From NCBI RefSeq assembly GCF_036417355.1, contig NZ_CP143889.1:620001-684000 (forward strand): 64,000 nt of DNA, in the 5' to 3' direction. Made by a program: the position numbers and the translations under genes. Below are positions 17,642-26,331 of this stretch, in pieces; the first letter of the stretch is position 1, and each line of letters begins with the position of its first letter. Source of the DNA: Akkermansia sp. RCC_12PD (GTDB lineage: Bacteria; Verrucomicrobiota; Verrucomicrobiia; Verrucomicrobiales; Akkermansiaceae). The notes beneath the pieces were generated by a model that was not told the DNA's origin, did not search any database, and worked only from the letters and a program-made list of their open reading frames with translations.

Positions 17642-18565
17642 TTAGAAGGAATAAACAAGGTTGGCCCCGGCTACCACGCCGAAGTTCTTGTAGGGCTTCC
17701 AGCCTTCCACGAACTGCTTGTTGGCCTTCAGAGCGCCATTGCCAGCCCAGTTGAAGCTGACAAAAGGCACCACGGTGAGGTTTTCCACGCCCACCTTGAT
17801 CGGCAATTCGGCCTTCACCCACCAGGCTTGGGAGCCGTTGGCCATGAAAGCGGACTTGCTGTCAAAGTACCCTGCAGTGGCGGACATCCCGGCAGTAAGC
17901 ACAATGTCCGTAGCGGGGCAGATGGTGGCCTTGTAGCCGACATACGGCTGGAACCACCATCCGGTCATTCCCTGAAAGCCGTAGCTTGTGGTAACGCCTG
18001 CGAACCAATTCTTGCACACGTCGTAGTTCAGGTTCACATAGAATTCCTGGGCTACGGAATGAGCATGACGCTTCCCGACGAAATCATTAGTGAAAACACC
18101 GCTGTAATCATACTTGGCAAAGTTGCCGAGCAGGCCGCCGTGAATCAGATTCCAACCGACGGTGGTGGACAGATTCTTCAGAAGGCCGTCCTGGTTTTTC
18201 CAGCCGAGGTTGAAATTGGTTTCATTATGGAATGCGATATCCTTTTCACCAAGCAATTCATGGCCGGAAGTCAGGGAGGTGTAGGAAGCGGCTCCGACGA
18301 TGGAATTGGCGTCGTTCAGCTTGTAATTCAAATTAACACCGGCAGGGATAACGCTATCCCCTCCCACCAAGGCGTGGGATGCCACGATGCCGCGGCTGGT
18401 GTAATTGGAGGCGTAGCCGGCATAAAGATCGCCGGACCATGGGCTGACAGTCGGCACGGGCGGTACCGGTGTCGGAGCAACAACCTTGACGGGAGTTCCC
18501 GCAAAAGCGGCGCCGGCAAAGGATGCCACAACCGCCGCAACACTGATGATGTTCTTGGTTTGCAT
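17642..18565 (-). CDS. Outer-membrane beta-barrel protein with signal peptide
   Basis: The 307-residue product begins MQTKNIISVAAVVASFAGAA, a clear signal peptide ending AFA. A Pro/Val-rich linker (KVVAPTPVPPVPTVSP) follows, then barrel-like strands (DLYAGYASNYTSRG, NLNYKLNDANSIVGAASYTS), and the chain ends ANLVYSF. The C-terminal aromatic residue is the usual signature for barrel insertion. It is the longer member of a tandem duplicated pair. Its upstream region is AT-rich and contains a motif shared with the region before the broken methyltransferase. A strong terminator follows, so it is likely a highly expressed single-gene transcript. Confidence 0.8.
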   Translation of the reverse strand: MQTKNIISVAAVVASFAGAAFAGTPVKVVAPTPVPPVPTVSPWSGDLYAGYASNYTSRGIVASHALVGGDSVIPAGVNLNYKLNDANSIVGAASYTSLTSGHELLGEKDIAFHNETNFNLGWKNQDGLLKNLSTTVGWNLIHGGLLGNFAKYDYSGVFTNDFVGKRHAHSVAQEFYVNLNYDVCKNWFAGVTTSYGFQGMTGWWFQPYVGYKATICPATDIVLTAGMSATAGYFDSKSAFMANGSQAWWVKAELPIKVGVENLTVVPFVSFNWAGNGALKANKQFVEGWKPYKNFGVVAGANLVYSF

Positions 18566-18648
18566 GACTATTATTTGGTTAGGGTATTAATTGTTGATTT
18601 GCTAACAAAGGTTTAAAGTATTCTTTTCCCCCTTGTTAGGTTTAGTGA

Positions 18649-18665
18649 AACATTTTCGTCACAAA
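18649..18665 (-). promoter_or_regulatory. Shared motif TTTGTGACGAAAATGTT (copy 2)
   Basis: Read on the minus strand, this 17-mer matches the copy at 12758-12774 in 16 positions and lies 84 bases upstream of the barrel-protein start. The flanks extend a second symmetry, GTGA-N10-TCAC, in this copy only. It could be part of a promoter or an operator. Confidence 0.35.
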
Positions 18666-18704
18666 AGTAAAGACTTTTCTCCTAAAATCACCATTACATG
18701 CTGA

Positions 18705-19457
18705 TTATTCATCACTTAACCTAATCATCCCCATGACAAATAAAGCAATTTCCCATTTTTTCTCCAGCGAGTTTCTCCAGGGCGTGGAGGGATACAGGCA
18801 TTCAGCTCCGTCCAATCTGGGATTCGTCTTCAATTTCCGGGATGGATTTACCAATACCTGGCGTCGGCAGGCAAGCAGCATGGGAATATCCGCGGTGCTG
18901 TCGCTGTAGGCAATGGAATCTTCCGGGATGCCATTCTCCGGCAGAATGCCCATGTTCCGCAAACGCTCCACCTTGACCTTCCCCTTGTTGTTTCCCAATG
19001 GAAGTTCTGGCATCAAGGGCATGCGGTCATCGAGCACCACGTCCGTTCCCAGAACGGCATCAAAACCCAGAAACCTCCCCAGGGGCTCCGCATAAAAGGA
19101 TGGAGACGCGGATACCATAATGCATGCATCTCCCCTGTCCCGGTGCCTCTGGAGCCGTTCACGCAATTCGGGATAAACCCATGCATCCGCCAGCTCCGCG
19201 AATTCCCGTCCGTATTGGAGAACCGTTTCCGGGGGCAGCCTCCACAAATAACAAAGGAAGGCCCTCTTCATCCGGGTTTCATCCCATATCCCCAGAAAAA
19301 ACAGCGGAAGACAGGCCAGATAAAACAGCAGCAGAAGCCGCCTCCAGGGATGCCGCTGAACCACAAAGCAGGAAAACACATACTGCGTATCCCACGGCAG
19401 GAGTGTGCCGTCCATGTCAAACAGGGCAAGCCCTCCTTTCTTCCTTCCATCCGTCAT
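18705..19457 (-). CDS. HAD-IB family phosphatase
   Basis: The 250-residue protein has all HAD motifs: FDMDGTLLP (nucleophile Asp and acid Asp), MVSASPSFYAEPLGRFLG (motif II serine), a basic residue in NKGKVKVERL (motif III), and YSDSTADIPML (metal-binding aspartates). The spacing matches subfamily IB, which includes SerB-like phosphoserine phosphatases. A hydrophobic stretch (RLLLLFYLACLPLFFLGI) sits in the cap region and could touch the membrane. Six copies of a 7-base repeat lie directly upstream of the start. The substrate cannot be assigned. Confidence 0.85.
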   Translation of the reverse strand: MTDGRKKGGLALFDMDGTLLPWDTQYVFSCFVVQRHPWRRLLLLFYLACLPLFFLGIWDETRMKRAFLCYLWRLPPETVLQYGREFAELADAWVYPELRERLQRHRDRGDACIMVSASPSFYAEPLGRFLGFDAVLGTDVVLDDRMPLMPELPLGNNKGKVKVERLRNMGILPENGIPEDSIAYSDSTADIPMLLACRRQVLVNPSRKLKTNPRLDGAECLYPSTPWRNSLEKKWEIALFVMGMIRLSDE

Positions 19458-19470
19458 GCCACCATCCTAT

Positions 19471-19516
<46 letters not shown>

Positions 19517-19531
19517 CCCTGAACGCCTAAA

Positions 19532-19562
19532 ACCCCGGCCGCCTTTCGGCACCCGGGGTTTT
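19532..19562 (-). terminator. Terminator of the S13-S11-S4 operon
   Basis: The arms AAAACCCCGG and CCGGGGTTTT, with an inner GCC/GGC pairing, form a strong hairpin. On the minus strand it ends in TTTT. It lies about 25 bases after the rpsD stop and before the HAD gene, so the ribosomal protein transcript ends here. Confidence 0.85.
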
Positions 19563-19586
19563 AAAGCAAATCCAGAAGAGACGGGA

Positions 19587-20198
19587 TTAACGGGAATAGA
19601 ATTCCACGATAAGCTGCTCGTTGACGATGGGAGCGATCTCTTCCTTGGAAGGCACGCGGGCAATTTTGCCCGTGAGCTTGTCGCGGTCGCATTCGAGCCA
19701 GTCCGGCACCACCGTGGCCTGGGTCAGGTCAAGGGAGCGGGTAACAAGCTGCTGGGAGGAGGGCTTGCCTCCTACAGCAACCACGTCTCCGGGGCGGCAG
19801 GAGAAGGAAGCAACGTTAGTTTTCTTGCCGTTCACGGTAATATGACCGTGGGAAACGAGCTGGCGGGCGCCGGCGCGGGTATTGCTGAACCCGAGACGGT
19901 ACACGACGTTATCCAAACGGAGTTCAAGGAGCTGAAGCAGGATGTCGCCGGTAATGCCGCGGCGGCGGGCGGCTTCTGCATAATACTTGCGGAACTGGCC
20001 TTCAAGCACGCCGTACTGGAAGCGCAGCTTCTGCTTTTCAGCAAGCATCACGCCATAGTCGGACTTCTTTTTGCGGCCTGCACGCATCCCGTGCTGGCCG
20101 GGAGGGAAGGGGCGCTTTTCAAGAGCCTTGGTGGAACCGAAAAGGGCAACGCCGAAACGGCGGGACACTTTATCGCGGGGACCGGTATAACGAGCCAT
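19587..20198 (-). CDS. rpsD: 30S ribosomal protein S4
   Basis: S4 is a primary 16S rRNA binder that nucleates small-subunit assembly. The 203-residue sequence starts MARYTGPRDKVSRRFGVALF and has the usual KSDYGVMLAEKQKLRFQYGV and the S4 RNA-binding domain (RLDNVVYRLGFSNTRAGARQ, VSHGHITVNGKKTNVASF). No zinc-binding cysteines are visible near the N-terminus, so this is a C-minus form. It is the last gene of a three-gene ribosomal operon, 32 bases after rpsK, and is followed by a terminator instead of rpoA. Confidence 0.97.
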   Translation of the reverse strand: MARYTGPRDKVSRRFGVALFGSTKALEKRPFPPGQHGMRAGRKKKSDYGVMLAEKQKLRFQYGVLEGQFRKYYAEAARRRGITGDILLQLLELRLDNVVYRLGFSNTRAGARQLVSHGHITVNGKKTNVASFSCRPGDVVAVGGKPSSQQLVTRSLDLTQATVVPDWLECDRDKLTGKIARVPSKEEIAPIVNEQLIVEFYSR

Positions 20199-20230
20199 GA
20201 TATATTAGATCTATAGGTAAAAAAGTTCAA

Positions 20231-20788
20231 TTAGACGCGGCGGGCCTTCGGAGGACGGCAACCGTTGTGGGGGATGGGGGTCACATCCTTGATGGAGGTG
20301 ATTTCAATACCGATCGACTGCACGGCACGTACCGCGGATTCACGACCGGAACCCGGACCTTTCACGCGCACTTCCACTTCACGCAGACCGTGGCCCATGG
20401 CCTGGCGGCAGGCGTCCTGGCATACCACCTGGCCGGCGTATGCAGTGCTCTTGCGGGACCCCTTGAAGCCCATCTTGCCGGCGGAAGACCAGCCGATCAC
20501 GTTGCCGCGCTGATCCGTCACAGTCACAACGGTGTTGTTGAACGTGGAGGAAACATGAACCACGCCAGAGGAAACGTTCTTGCTGCCCTTGGCCTTCAGG
20601 ATTTTGGGCTTGTCGTCATCACCGCCCAAGCCGAGTTCCGCGAAGATATCCTTGCGGGGTTCGTGCTTCTTGGTTTCTTCAGGAGCAGGTGCAGCGGCGA
20701 CCGGAGCTTCAGCGGCGGGAGCGGGAGCAGGAGCGACGGCTTCCACGGGCTGTTCAGCGGTTTCGTTGGTAATTTCTTCGCTAGCCAT
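20231..20788 (-). CDS. rpsK: 30S ribosomal protein S11 with an N-terminal extension
   Basis: The C-terminal 125 residues are standard S11 ([55 protein letters not shown]), a platform protein near the 30S E site. Before them lie about 56 extra residues rich in Ala, Pro and Glu ([20 protein letters not shown]), then a charged linker with [17 protein letters not shown]. Typical S11 has about 130 residues; this has 185. There is no internal ATG near the canonical N-terminus, so the extension is probably translated. It is flanked closely by rpsM and rpsD. Confidence 0.95.
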   Translation of the reverse strand: MASEEITNETAEQPVEAVAPAPAPAAEAPVAAAPAPEETKKHEPRKDIFAELGLGGDDDKPKILKAKGSKNVSSGVVHVSSTFNNTVVTVTDQRGNVIGWSSAGKMGFKGSRKSTAYAGQVVCQDACRQAMGHGLREVEVRVKGPGSGRESAVRAVQSIGIEITSIKDVTPIPHNGCRPPKARRV

Positions 20789-20821
20789 AATAAAGCTATA
20801 TAATAAGTTCAGGTTGGCGGA

Positions 20822-21199
20822 TTACTTCTTCTTGGCCTGTGCGCCAACAGTCTTCTTCTTGCCTTTACGGGTGCGGGCATTCGTGCGGGTACGCTGACCG
20901 CGAACGGGAAGGCCGCGGCGGTGGCGCTGACCACGATAGCAGTTGATGGAGGTCAGACGCTTGAGAATGGATTGCTTTTCACGACGAAGGTCACCTTCAA
21001 TCAAAATGCCGTCGGTGGTGATTACTTGAACAATCTTCGTCAGTTGTTCGTCGGTAAGCTGTCCCGTACGGATGTCGGGATTGATGCCTGCTTGTTCCAG
21101 GATTCTCTTAGAAGTCGAGTGGCCGATTCCGTAAATATACGGAAGGGAAGCCTCGATGCGCTTCTCGTTGGGTATTTCTGTACCGAAAAGGCGTGCCAT
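20822..21199 (-). CDS. rpsM: 30S ribosomal protein S13
   Basis: S13 sits in the head of the small subunit and contacts the P-site tRNA and the 50S subunit. The 125-residue product starts [20 protein letters not shown], has the helix-two-turn-helix region ([20 protein letters not shown]), and ends with the conserved [19 protein letters not shown] and a lysine-rich tail. Length is normal. It is the first gene of the S13-S11-S4 transcript. Upstream on the minus strand, TTGTCA and TATCCA spaced by 16 bases form a weak promoter candidate. Confidence 0.97.
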   Translation of the reverse strand: MARLFGTEIPNEKRIEASLPYIYGIGHSTSKRILEQAGINPDIRTGQLTDEQLTKIVQVITTDGILIEGDLRREKQSILKRLTSINCYRGQRHRRGLPVRGQRTRTNARTRKGKKKTVGAQAKKK

Positions 21200-21311
21200 A
21201 ATGGATTGGATTTGCTAGCTGTTATTTTTCTCTGCCTCGCGCAGAGCTATTGCTTGGGGCAAGATGGATACCATAAATTGAGGTTTTGACAAGACCAAAA
21301 CTTCATTTTTT

Positions 21312-22379
21312 CTATTTTTCATCTTCCGCGCCGTCGGGGCATCCCCCTGCCGCGTGCCTGTGCAGAATGCGCTCCATGGCCCATTCCGCATGCTCCGCTA
21401 CCAGCGAGGACTCCCTGCAAAGTCTCTTCAGCAAACCAAAATCATCCGGTGTTCCGGCATTCCCCAGCACAATGCATCCGTTGCGTAAAAGGCCCTCCCT
21501 CCTGATTCTTTTCAACGGGGAATTCCGGAACATGGCGGTAAAACCGGCATCATCCAGGGAAAGAAGGTCCCGCAAGGAAATAGAGGCAAGCCGGAGAGGC
21601 ATGCGGAAGCGTTCGTCCGCGTCCGGCAGAGGCTTTTTATTCCAGGGGCATGCGGTCACGCAGGTGTCGCACCCGTACAGGCGCGTGCCGATCAGGGGGC
21701 GGATATCCTCCGGAATGGCGCCCCGGTGTTCAATCGTCCAATAGGAAAGGCACCGGTTGGCATCCACCAGGCCATTCTCCATAATGGCCCCTGCCGGGCA
21801 TGCCTCCACGCAGCGGCGGCAGCTTCCGCACGTACCGGAAGCCGGGGCGTCCGGTTCCAGCTCCAGCGTCGTCAGCAGCGTGGCAATAAAAAAACGGGAA
21901 CCTCCCCTGCGGCGTACGATCAGGCCGCTGCGGCCGCGCCATCCCAGGCCGCACGCCTCCGCGTGATCCCTCTCCATGACCGGACCGGCGTCTACATACC
22001 CCTTCTGCTCCCCTCCGTAGATGGAAAGCAATTCTGAAAGATCGGCCAGCTTCTCTTCCAAAATGCCGTGATAATCCCTGCCGTGGGCGTACAGGCAGAT
22101 GGAACCGCTCCCGGAAGGACGGCTCACGGAACTGTCATAATCATAGGACAGGCAGATCACGGAACGGCATCCGGGGAGTACCTCGACCGGATTCACCCGG
22201 CGTTCCGGAGAACGGGCCATCCATTCCATGCCTGCATGCCAGCCTCTCTCCAGCCAAAGAAACAACTCCTCCGCATAAAGGGCCCTCCCGGCACGGGCCA
22301 CCCTGCAATCGGAAAAGCCCAAACTCCGTGAAACGGAGGACAGAGAATCTTTAATAAGTGAGGAATCCGGATTCGGCAC
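21312..22379 (-). CDS. queG: Epoxyqueuosine reductase QueG
   Basis: QueG is the cobalamin- and Fe-S-dependent enzyme that performs the last step of queuosine synthesis on tRNA. Two ferredoxin-like clusters are visible (CGSCRRCVEACPAGAI and CDTCVTACPWNKKP), and the conserved DAGPVMERDHAEACGLGW and GKSGL-like WRGRSGL region is present. The start is uncertain. ATG 22469 leaves only 11 bases to the divergent ELM1 gene and adds 30 non-family residues, so I prefer the GTG at 22379, which gives 355 residues. A C-terminal HEAT-like stretch (ALKRIRREGLLRNG-type, here SPLKRIRREGLLRNG) is typical. Confidence 0.92.
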   Translation of the reverse strand: MPNPDSSLIKDSLSSVSRSLGFSDCRVARAGRALYAEELFLWLERGWHAGMEWMARSPERRVNPVEVLPGCRSVICLSYDYDSSVSRPSGSGSICLYAHGRDYHGILEEKLADLSELLSIYGGEQKGYVDAGPVMERDHAEACGLGWRGRSGLIVRRRGGSRFFIATLLTTLELEPDAPASGTCGSCRRCVEACPAGAIMENGLVDANRCLSYWTIEHRGAIPEDIRPLIGTRLYGCDTCVTACPWNKKPLPDADERFRMPLRLASISLRDLLSLDDAGFTAMFRNSPLKRIRREGLLRNGCIVLGNAGTPDDFGLLKRLCRESSLVAEHAEWAMERILHRHAAGGCPDGAEDEK

Positions 22380-22480
22380 GCCGCCATCATGGCGAAGAGC
22401 GCTCCTGGCACCAAGAATTTTCTTCGCTCCCGCGGAAATTGGATTGCCTGAACATCCTTGCCGTCCCATAATAGACACAT

Positions 22481-23404
22481 ATGAACATCCGGATTCTGAG
22501 CGACGGCAAACAGGGCCACCTCAACCAGTCTTTGGGGCTGGCTCAGGCCCTTGTCGCCAAAGCGGGAGGCGCTGTGGAAATTGTGGAGCTGCAGGGGCTC
22601 TCCACCCTCGGCAAAATCCGCAAGGTCGTCTCCGGGAACGACAAGCCGCGGCCCGATCTGTTCATTGCCGCCGGGCACGCCACGCATCTTCCGCTCATCT
22701 GCGCACGCCAGCACTTCAAAACAAAAACCGTGCTGTGCATGAAACCCACCCTCCCCTGCTCCTTCTTCGACCTCTGCCTCATTCCGCGCCACGATCTCCG
22801 CGCGGACCGCGACTATGCGGACACCAACATCTTCCCGACCTGGGGGGCTCTTCATCCCATGAGGCCGGACTTCTCCATACCCAAGAACATCACCCTCATC
22901 CTCCTCGGCGGCCCCAGCAAGGACTTTGACTGGGATGACGAATCCCTGCTCAACCAGCTCTCGGACATCAGCATCCATACGCCCGGCGACGTCGTCCTGA
23001 CCACGTCGCGCCGTACGCCGCAGGGCTTTGCGGAAAAAATCAGAAAAGCCGTGCCGGAAATCATCGTCGTTCCCGTGGAGGAAACGGGCCCCGGCTGGGT
23101 AGCCAGACATCTGGCGCACGCCTCCGGCGCATGGGTGAGCCAGGACAGCGTCTCCATGGTATATGAAGCGCTGGGCTCAGGCGCTCCCGTAGGCATCATC
23201 ACCGTCCCCCGCCGCCGCAACGGCGGGAAATCCCGCATCCTGGCCGGCCTGGAAATGCTGGAACGGGACGGACTCGTCACCAGCTACCGGGAATGGAAAA
23301 AACAGGGCTTCCGCCTCACCGCCCCCGGTACTCCTCTCCTTGAGGCGGACCGCGCCGCGGACCACATCCTTTCAAGACTCTTCCCCCAGCTCACAACCTT
23401 ATGA
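22481..23404 (+). CDS. ELM1-like (mitochondrial fission ELM1 family) protein
   Basis: The 307-residue protein starts MNIRILSDGKQGHLNQSLGL, the hallmark of the bacterial ELM1-like family, whose bacterial members resemble GT-B glycosyltransferases. Further matches are NDKPRPDLFIAAGHATHLPL, LLGGPSKDF, VLTTSRRTP, and VSQDSVSMVYEALGSGAPVG, which resembles a sugar-nucleotide-binding site. Its role in bacteria is not established. It overlaps the following glycosyltransferase by 4 bases (ATGA), which suggests joint work on a cell-envelope polysaccharide. Confidence 0.8.
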   Translation: MNIRILSDGKQGHLNQSLGLAQALVAKAGGAVEIVELQGLSTLGKIRKVVSGNDKPRPDLFIAAGHATHLPLICARQHFKTKTVLCMKPTLPCSFFDLCLIPRHDLRADRDYADTNIFPTWGALHPMRPDFSIPKNITLILLGGPSKDFDWDDESLLNQLSDISIHTPGDVVLTTSRRTPQGFAEKIRKAVPEIIVVPVEETGPGWVARHLAHASGAWVSQDSVSMVYEALGSGAPVGIITVPRRRNGGKSRILAGLEMLERDGLVTSYREWKKQGFRLTAPGTPLLEADRAADHILSRLFPQLTTL

Positions 23405-24513
23405 AAGTAGTGCATCTCGTCCCCTCCATGGAATCCGGAGGCGTGGAACAAGTCGTTCTGGAGCTCGGCAGGGGATTCTCCGCCCAGGGTGTGGAAAACA
23501 TTGTCATTTCCGGCGGAGGACGCATGGTAGAACAGCTGGAAAAGGAAGGTTCCCGCCATATCCTGATGCCAATCGGCAAAAAAAGCCTCTCCACCTTCTT
23601 CCGCATAGGGGCGCTCCGCGCTCTTCTGCAAGCCATCAGGCCGGACATCCTCCACCTCCATTCCCGCGTGCCCGCGTGGGCCGGCTACCTGGCCTGGAAA
23701 AAACTGCCGCCGGAAGACAGGCCCGGCCTGGTCACCAGCGTGCACGGCTTTTACTCCGTCAACTGGTACTCCGCCATCATGTGCAGGGGTGAGCGGATCA
23801 TCGCCGTCTCCAACTGCATCCGGGACTACATCCTCAGGCATTATCCCTCCACGCCGGAGGAACATATCAGGATCATCCCCAACGCCATTTCCCCGGAACT
23901 GCACCATTCCGGATACTCCCCGGCCCGCGAATGGCTCACGGGCTGGTACATGGCCTATCCGGAACTCAGAAACAAATTCACCCTCTGCCTGCCGGGCCGC
24001 ATCACGCGCCTGAAAGGCCAGCTGGACATGATACCTATTATCCGTGACCTTCTGGCCCAGGGAATCCCGGCCCACGCCGTCATTGTAGGAGAAGTAAAAA
24101 AGGGCAAGGACGAATATAAAAATGAAATTCTCCAAGAAATTGAACAGGCCGGCCTTGCCCATGCCTTCACGTGGACTGGCCACCGCAAGGACCTCCGGGA
24201 AATCCTCTCCGCCTGTTCCGTCACGCTCTCCCTGACTCAAAGCCCGGAAGCCTTCGGAAAATCCACGCTGGAAGCCCTGGCCCTGGGAAAACCCGTAGCC
24301 GGATACGCCCATGGCGGGGTCAAGGAACAGCTGGACATCTTCCTGCCGGAGGGAAACATCCCCGTTGGAGACACCGCCGCCATGACCGCCCTGCTCGCCC
24401 GCTGGCATGCCCAGCCTCCCCCCATTCCCCGGCAAATCCCCTCCCCTTATAAAATGAGCGACATGATCCAGGCCCACCTGGACGTATACCGGGAAATCAG
24501 TCCTTCGCCATGA
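23401..24513 (+). CDS. Glycosyltransferase family 4 protein
   Basis: The 370-residue protein has a GT-B fold. The N-terminal acceptor domain begins MKVVHLVPSMESGGVEQVVL; the C-terminal donor domain has LPGRITRLKGQLDMIPIIRD, FTWTGHRKDLREILSACSV, and the E-x7-E motif in SPEAFGKSTLEALALGKPVA. This is a retaining GT4-type enzyme that would transfer a sugar from a nucleotide donor, probably to a lipid- or polysaccharide-linked acceptor. It is translationally coupled on both sides, with ATGA overlaps to the ELM1-like gene and to dprA. Confidence 0.9.
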   Translation: MKVVHLVPSMESGGVEQVVLELGRGFSAQGVENIVISGGGRMVEQLEKEGSRHILMPIGKKSLSTFFRIGALRALLQAIRPDILHLHSRVPAWAGYLAWKKLPPEDRPGLVTSVHGFYSVNWYSAIMCRGERIIAVSNCIRDYILRHYPSTPEEHIRIIPNAISPELHHSGYSPAREWLTGWYMAYPELRNKFTLCLPGRITRLKGQLDMIPIIRDLLAQGIPAHAVIVGEVKKGKDEYKNEILQEIEQAGLAHAFTWTGHRKDLREILSACSVTLSLTQSPEAFGKSTLEALALGKPVAGYAHGGVKEQLDIFLPEGNIPVGDTAAMTALLARWHAQPPPIPRQIPSPYKMSDMIQAHLDVYREISPSP

Positions 24514-25625
24514 CACCGCAGGAAACCGCCGTCACCCTGAACCTGATACCGGGACTTGGCCCTGTCAGGATCATGCGCCTGATGCGCACCTTCGCCTCTC
24601 CGGAACTTGTTCTGGAAGCCCCCGCCGCCATGCTGGCGGCCGTGCCGGGCATCGGGCCGGAACTGGCCCGGTGCATCTCCTCATGGAAAAGCATCGTCAA
24701 CCCGCACCGGGAACTGGAACTGGCGGCCAGGGCGGGCGTTTCCGTAACCACTCTGTTTGACGGGAATTACCCGGAATCCCTGCGGGAACTGCCGGACGCG
24801 CCGGTGGTTCTTTATTCCCGAGGAAGCTGGACCCCAGCGGACTCGGAACGTTCCATCGCCGTGGTGGGTTCGCGCATGGCCACCCATTACGGCAGGCTCT
24901 GCGCAAAAACCATATCCCATGACCTGGCGGAAGCGGGCGTCACCGTCATCTCCGGCCTGGCGCGCGGCGTGGACACGGAAGCCCATGCAGGCGCGCTGGA
25001 TGCGGGCGGGCGCACCATTGCGGTCATCGGAGCCGGCCTCAACAAACTCTACCCCCGGGAAAACAGCGGACTTGCCCGCCGCATTGCAGACGGACACGGC
25101 GCCGTGGTTTCAGAACTTCCGATGGATATGCCCCCGTCCCGCACCACCTTTCCCATGCGCAACCGCATTGTCAGCGGCTGGAGCCGCGCCACGCTCGTCG
25201 TGGAAGCCCCCGCGCATAGCGGCGCCCTCATCACGGCCCGCATGGCGGGAGAACAGGGACGGGACGTTTTTTGCGTGCCGGGACCGGTCAACAGGCATTC
25301 TTCCGACGGCTGCCATGCCCTCATCCGGGACGGAGCCATACTTGCCACCAGTGCCGCAGACATCCTGCAGGACATGAAATGGCAAGCGCCGGAAGCGGGT
25401 CTTCCCCTCTTCTCGCCGTCCCCCAGCCCCGTTCCTGCGGACACCTTCCCCATCACCCGGGAAGAAGAAGACGTCCTGTACGCCATCAGGCAGGGATTCA
25501 ACACCATTGACTCCCTATGTTCCTCTCTCGGGCTGCCGGCCCACGCCGTTACGGTCCACCTGGCCAGGCTCCAAATCGCCGGCAGGGTAACCCCGGACTC
25601 CGGAGGCTATTTCTCCATCAGCTGA
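24510..25625 (+). CDS. dprA: DNA-processing protein DprA
   Basis: DprA loads RecA on incoming single-stranded DNA in natural transformation. The Rossmann-like core is clear: IAVVGSRMATHYG, GLARGVDTEAHAGALDAGG, YPRENSGLARRI, PMRNRIVSGWSRATLVVEAP and SGALITARMAGEQGRDVFCV. An N-terminal SAM/helix-hairpin-helix region (LIPGLGPVRIMRLM, VPGIGPELARCI) and a C-terminal winged helix (EEEDVLYAIRQGFNTIDSLC) complete the 371 residues. It starts on an ATGA overlap with the glycosyltransferase. With cinA elsewhere in the window, it hints at competence ability, though no uptake genes are seen here. Confidence 0.95.
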   Translation: MTPQETAVTLNLIPGLGPVRIMRLMRTFASPELVLEAPAAMLAAVPGIGPELARCISSWKSIVNPHRELELAARAGVSVTTLFDGNYPESLRELPDAPVVLYSRGSWTPADSERSIAVVGSRMATHYGRLCAKTISHDLAEAGVTVISGLARGVDTEAHAGALDAGGRTIAVIGAGLNKLYPRENSGLARRIADGHGAVVSELPMDMPPSRTTFPMRNRIVSGWSRATLVVEAPAHSGALITARMAGEQGRDVFCVPGPVNRHSSDGCHALIRDGAILATSAADILQDMKWQAPEAGLPLFSPSPSPVPADTFPITREEEDVLYAIRQGFNTIDSLCSSLGLPAHAVTVHLARLQIAGRVTPDSGGYFSIS

Positions 25626-25719
25626 ACCATGAAAAACCGCCCCCGATAATGGGAACCGGCCGCAGTCTCCCCCCAGCAGCACACATTTCCCGGCCGCCCG
25701 AAAAACCAATGGTGCGGAC

Positions 25720-26331
25720 CTATTGCTTAACTTCCTTCCGCAAGGAATCAATCCAGGCGGAGATGGTTTCCGCCTGCTCCCACTTGACTGGAGAAGCAAG
25801 TTTTTTCTTGGACACAGGATCGGAAATCTCGAAAATCACTCCATACACAAACTTGATGTCGCCCGGATTCCTCTTTTTTTGAAAGCGGCCTTCCTCTTGT
25901 GCCTTGAAATCAATTTTCTCATAAGACCCCAGACACAAATTAAGAACCATCCCGTCTTCCCCCTTCAGCACACCAAGCGGTACTACTGGACAAACCGCTT
26001 CCTTACCGCGGATGATGCTCTTCACAAGCCTGGGTTCCACTTTTTTCAGAACCTCCATTTTCTTGGAAATATTATCTCTGGCAAACGCCTTTTCAAAAAC
26101 GGCAAGATTGCTGTAATGGTTCTTGTCGCGGAAAGGAATACTTATCTCCATCTTTTCCTCGCCGTCCTCCAGCGTCACATCCACGCTCGCCTCCTTCTGC
26201 TCCATGGAAAGGGAAGACTTCGCCTTGTCCGTACATCTCTTGGTATCGAAACACGGTGTTTTGAGCGGAAGAACTTCGGCACACGCCATGCAGGCAGCCG
26301 CGAGAGACAGAAATAAAACAGGTACCTTCAT
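25720..26331 (-). CDS. Secreted hypothetical protein
   Basis: I do not recognise this 203-residue protein. It starts with a signal peptide (MKVPVLFLSLAAACMACA, cleavage likely after ACA) and contains several cysteines (CFDTKRC, VCPVV, NLCLG) that could form disulfides in the periplasm. The body is charged and alternates beta-like strands (ASVDVTLEDGEEKMEISIPF). It converges with dprA and has a long AT-rich upstream region. No domain or partner can be proposed. Confidence 0.7.
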   Translation of the reverse strand: MKVPVLFLSLAAACMACAEVLPLKTPCFDTKRCTDKAKSSLSMEQKEASVDVTLEDGEEKMEISIPFRDKNHYSNLAVFEKAFARDNISKKMEVLKKVEPRLVKSIIRGKEAVCPVVPLGVLKGEDGMVLNLCLGSYEKIDFKAQEEGRFQKKRNPGDIKFVYGVIFEISDPVSKKKLASPVKWEQAETISAWIDSLRKEVKQ

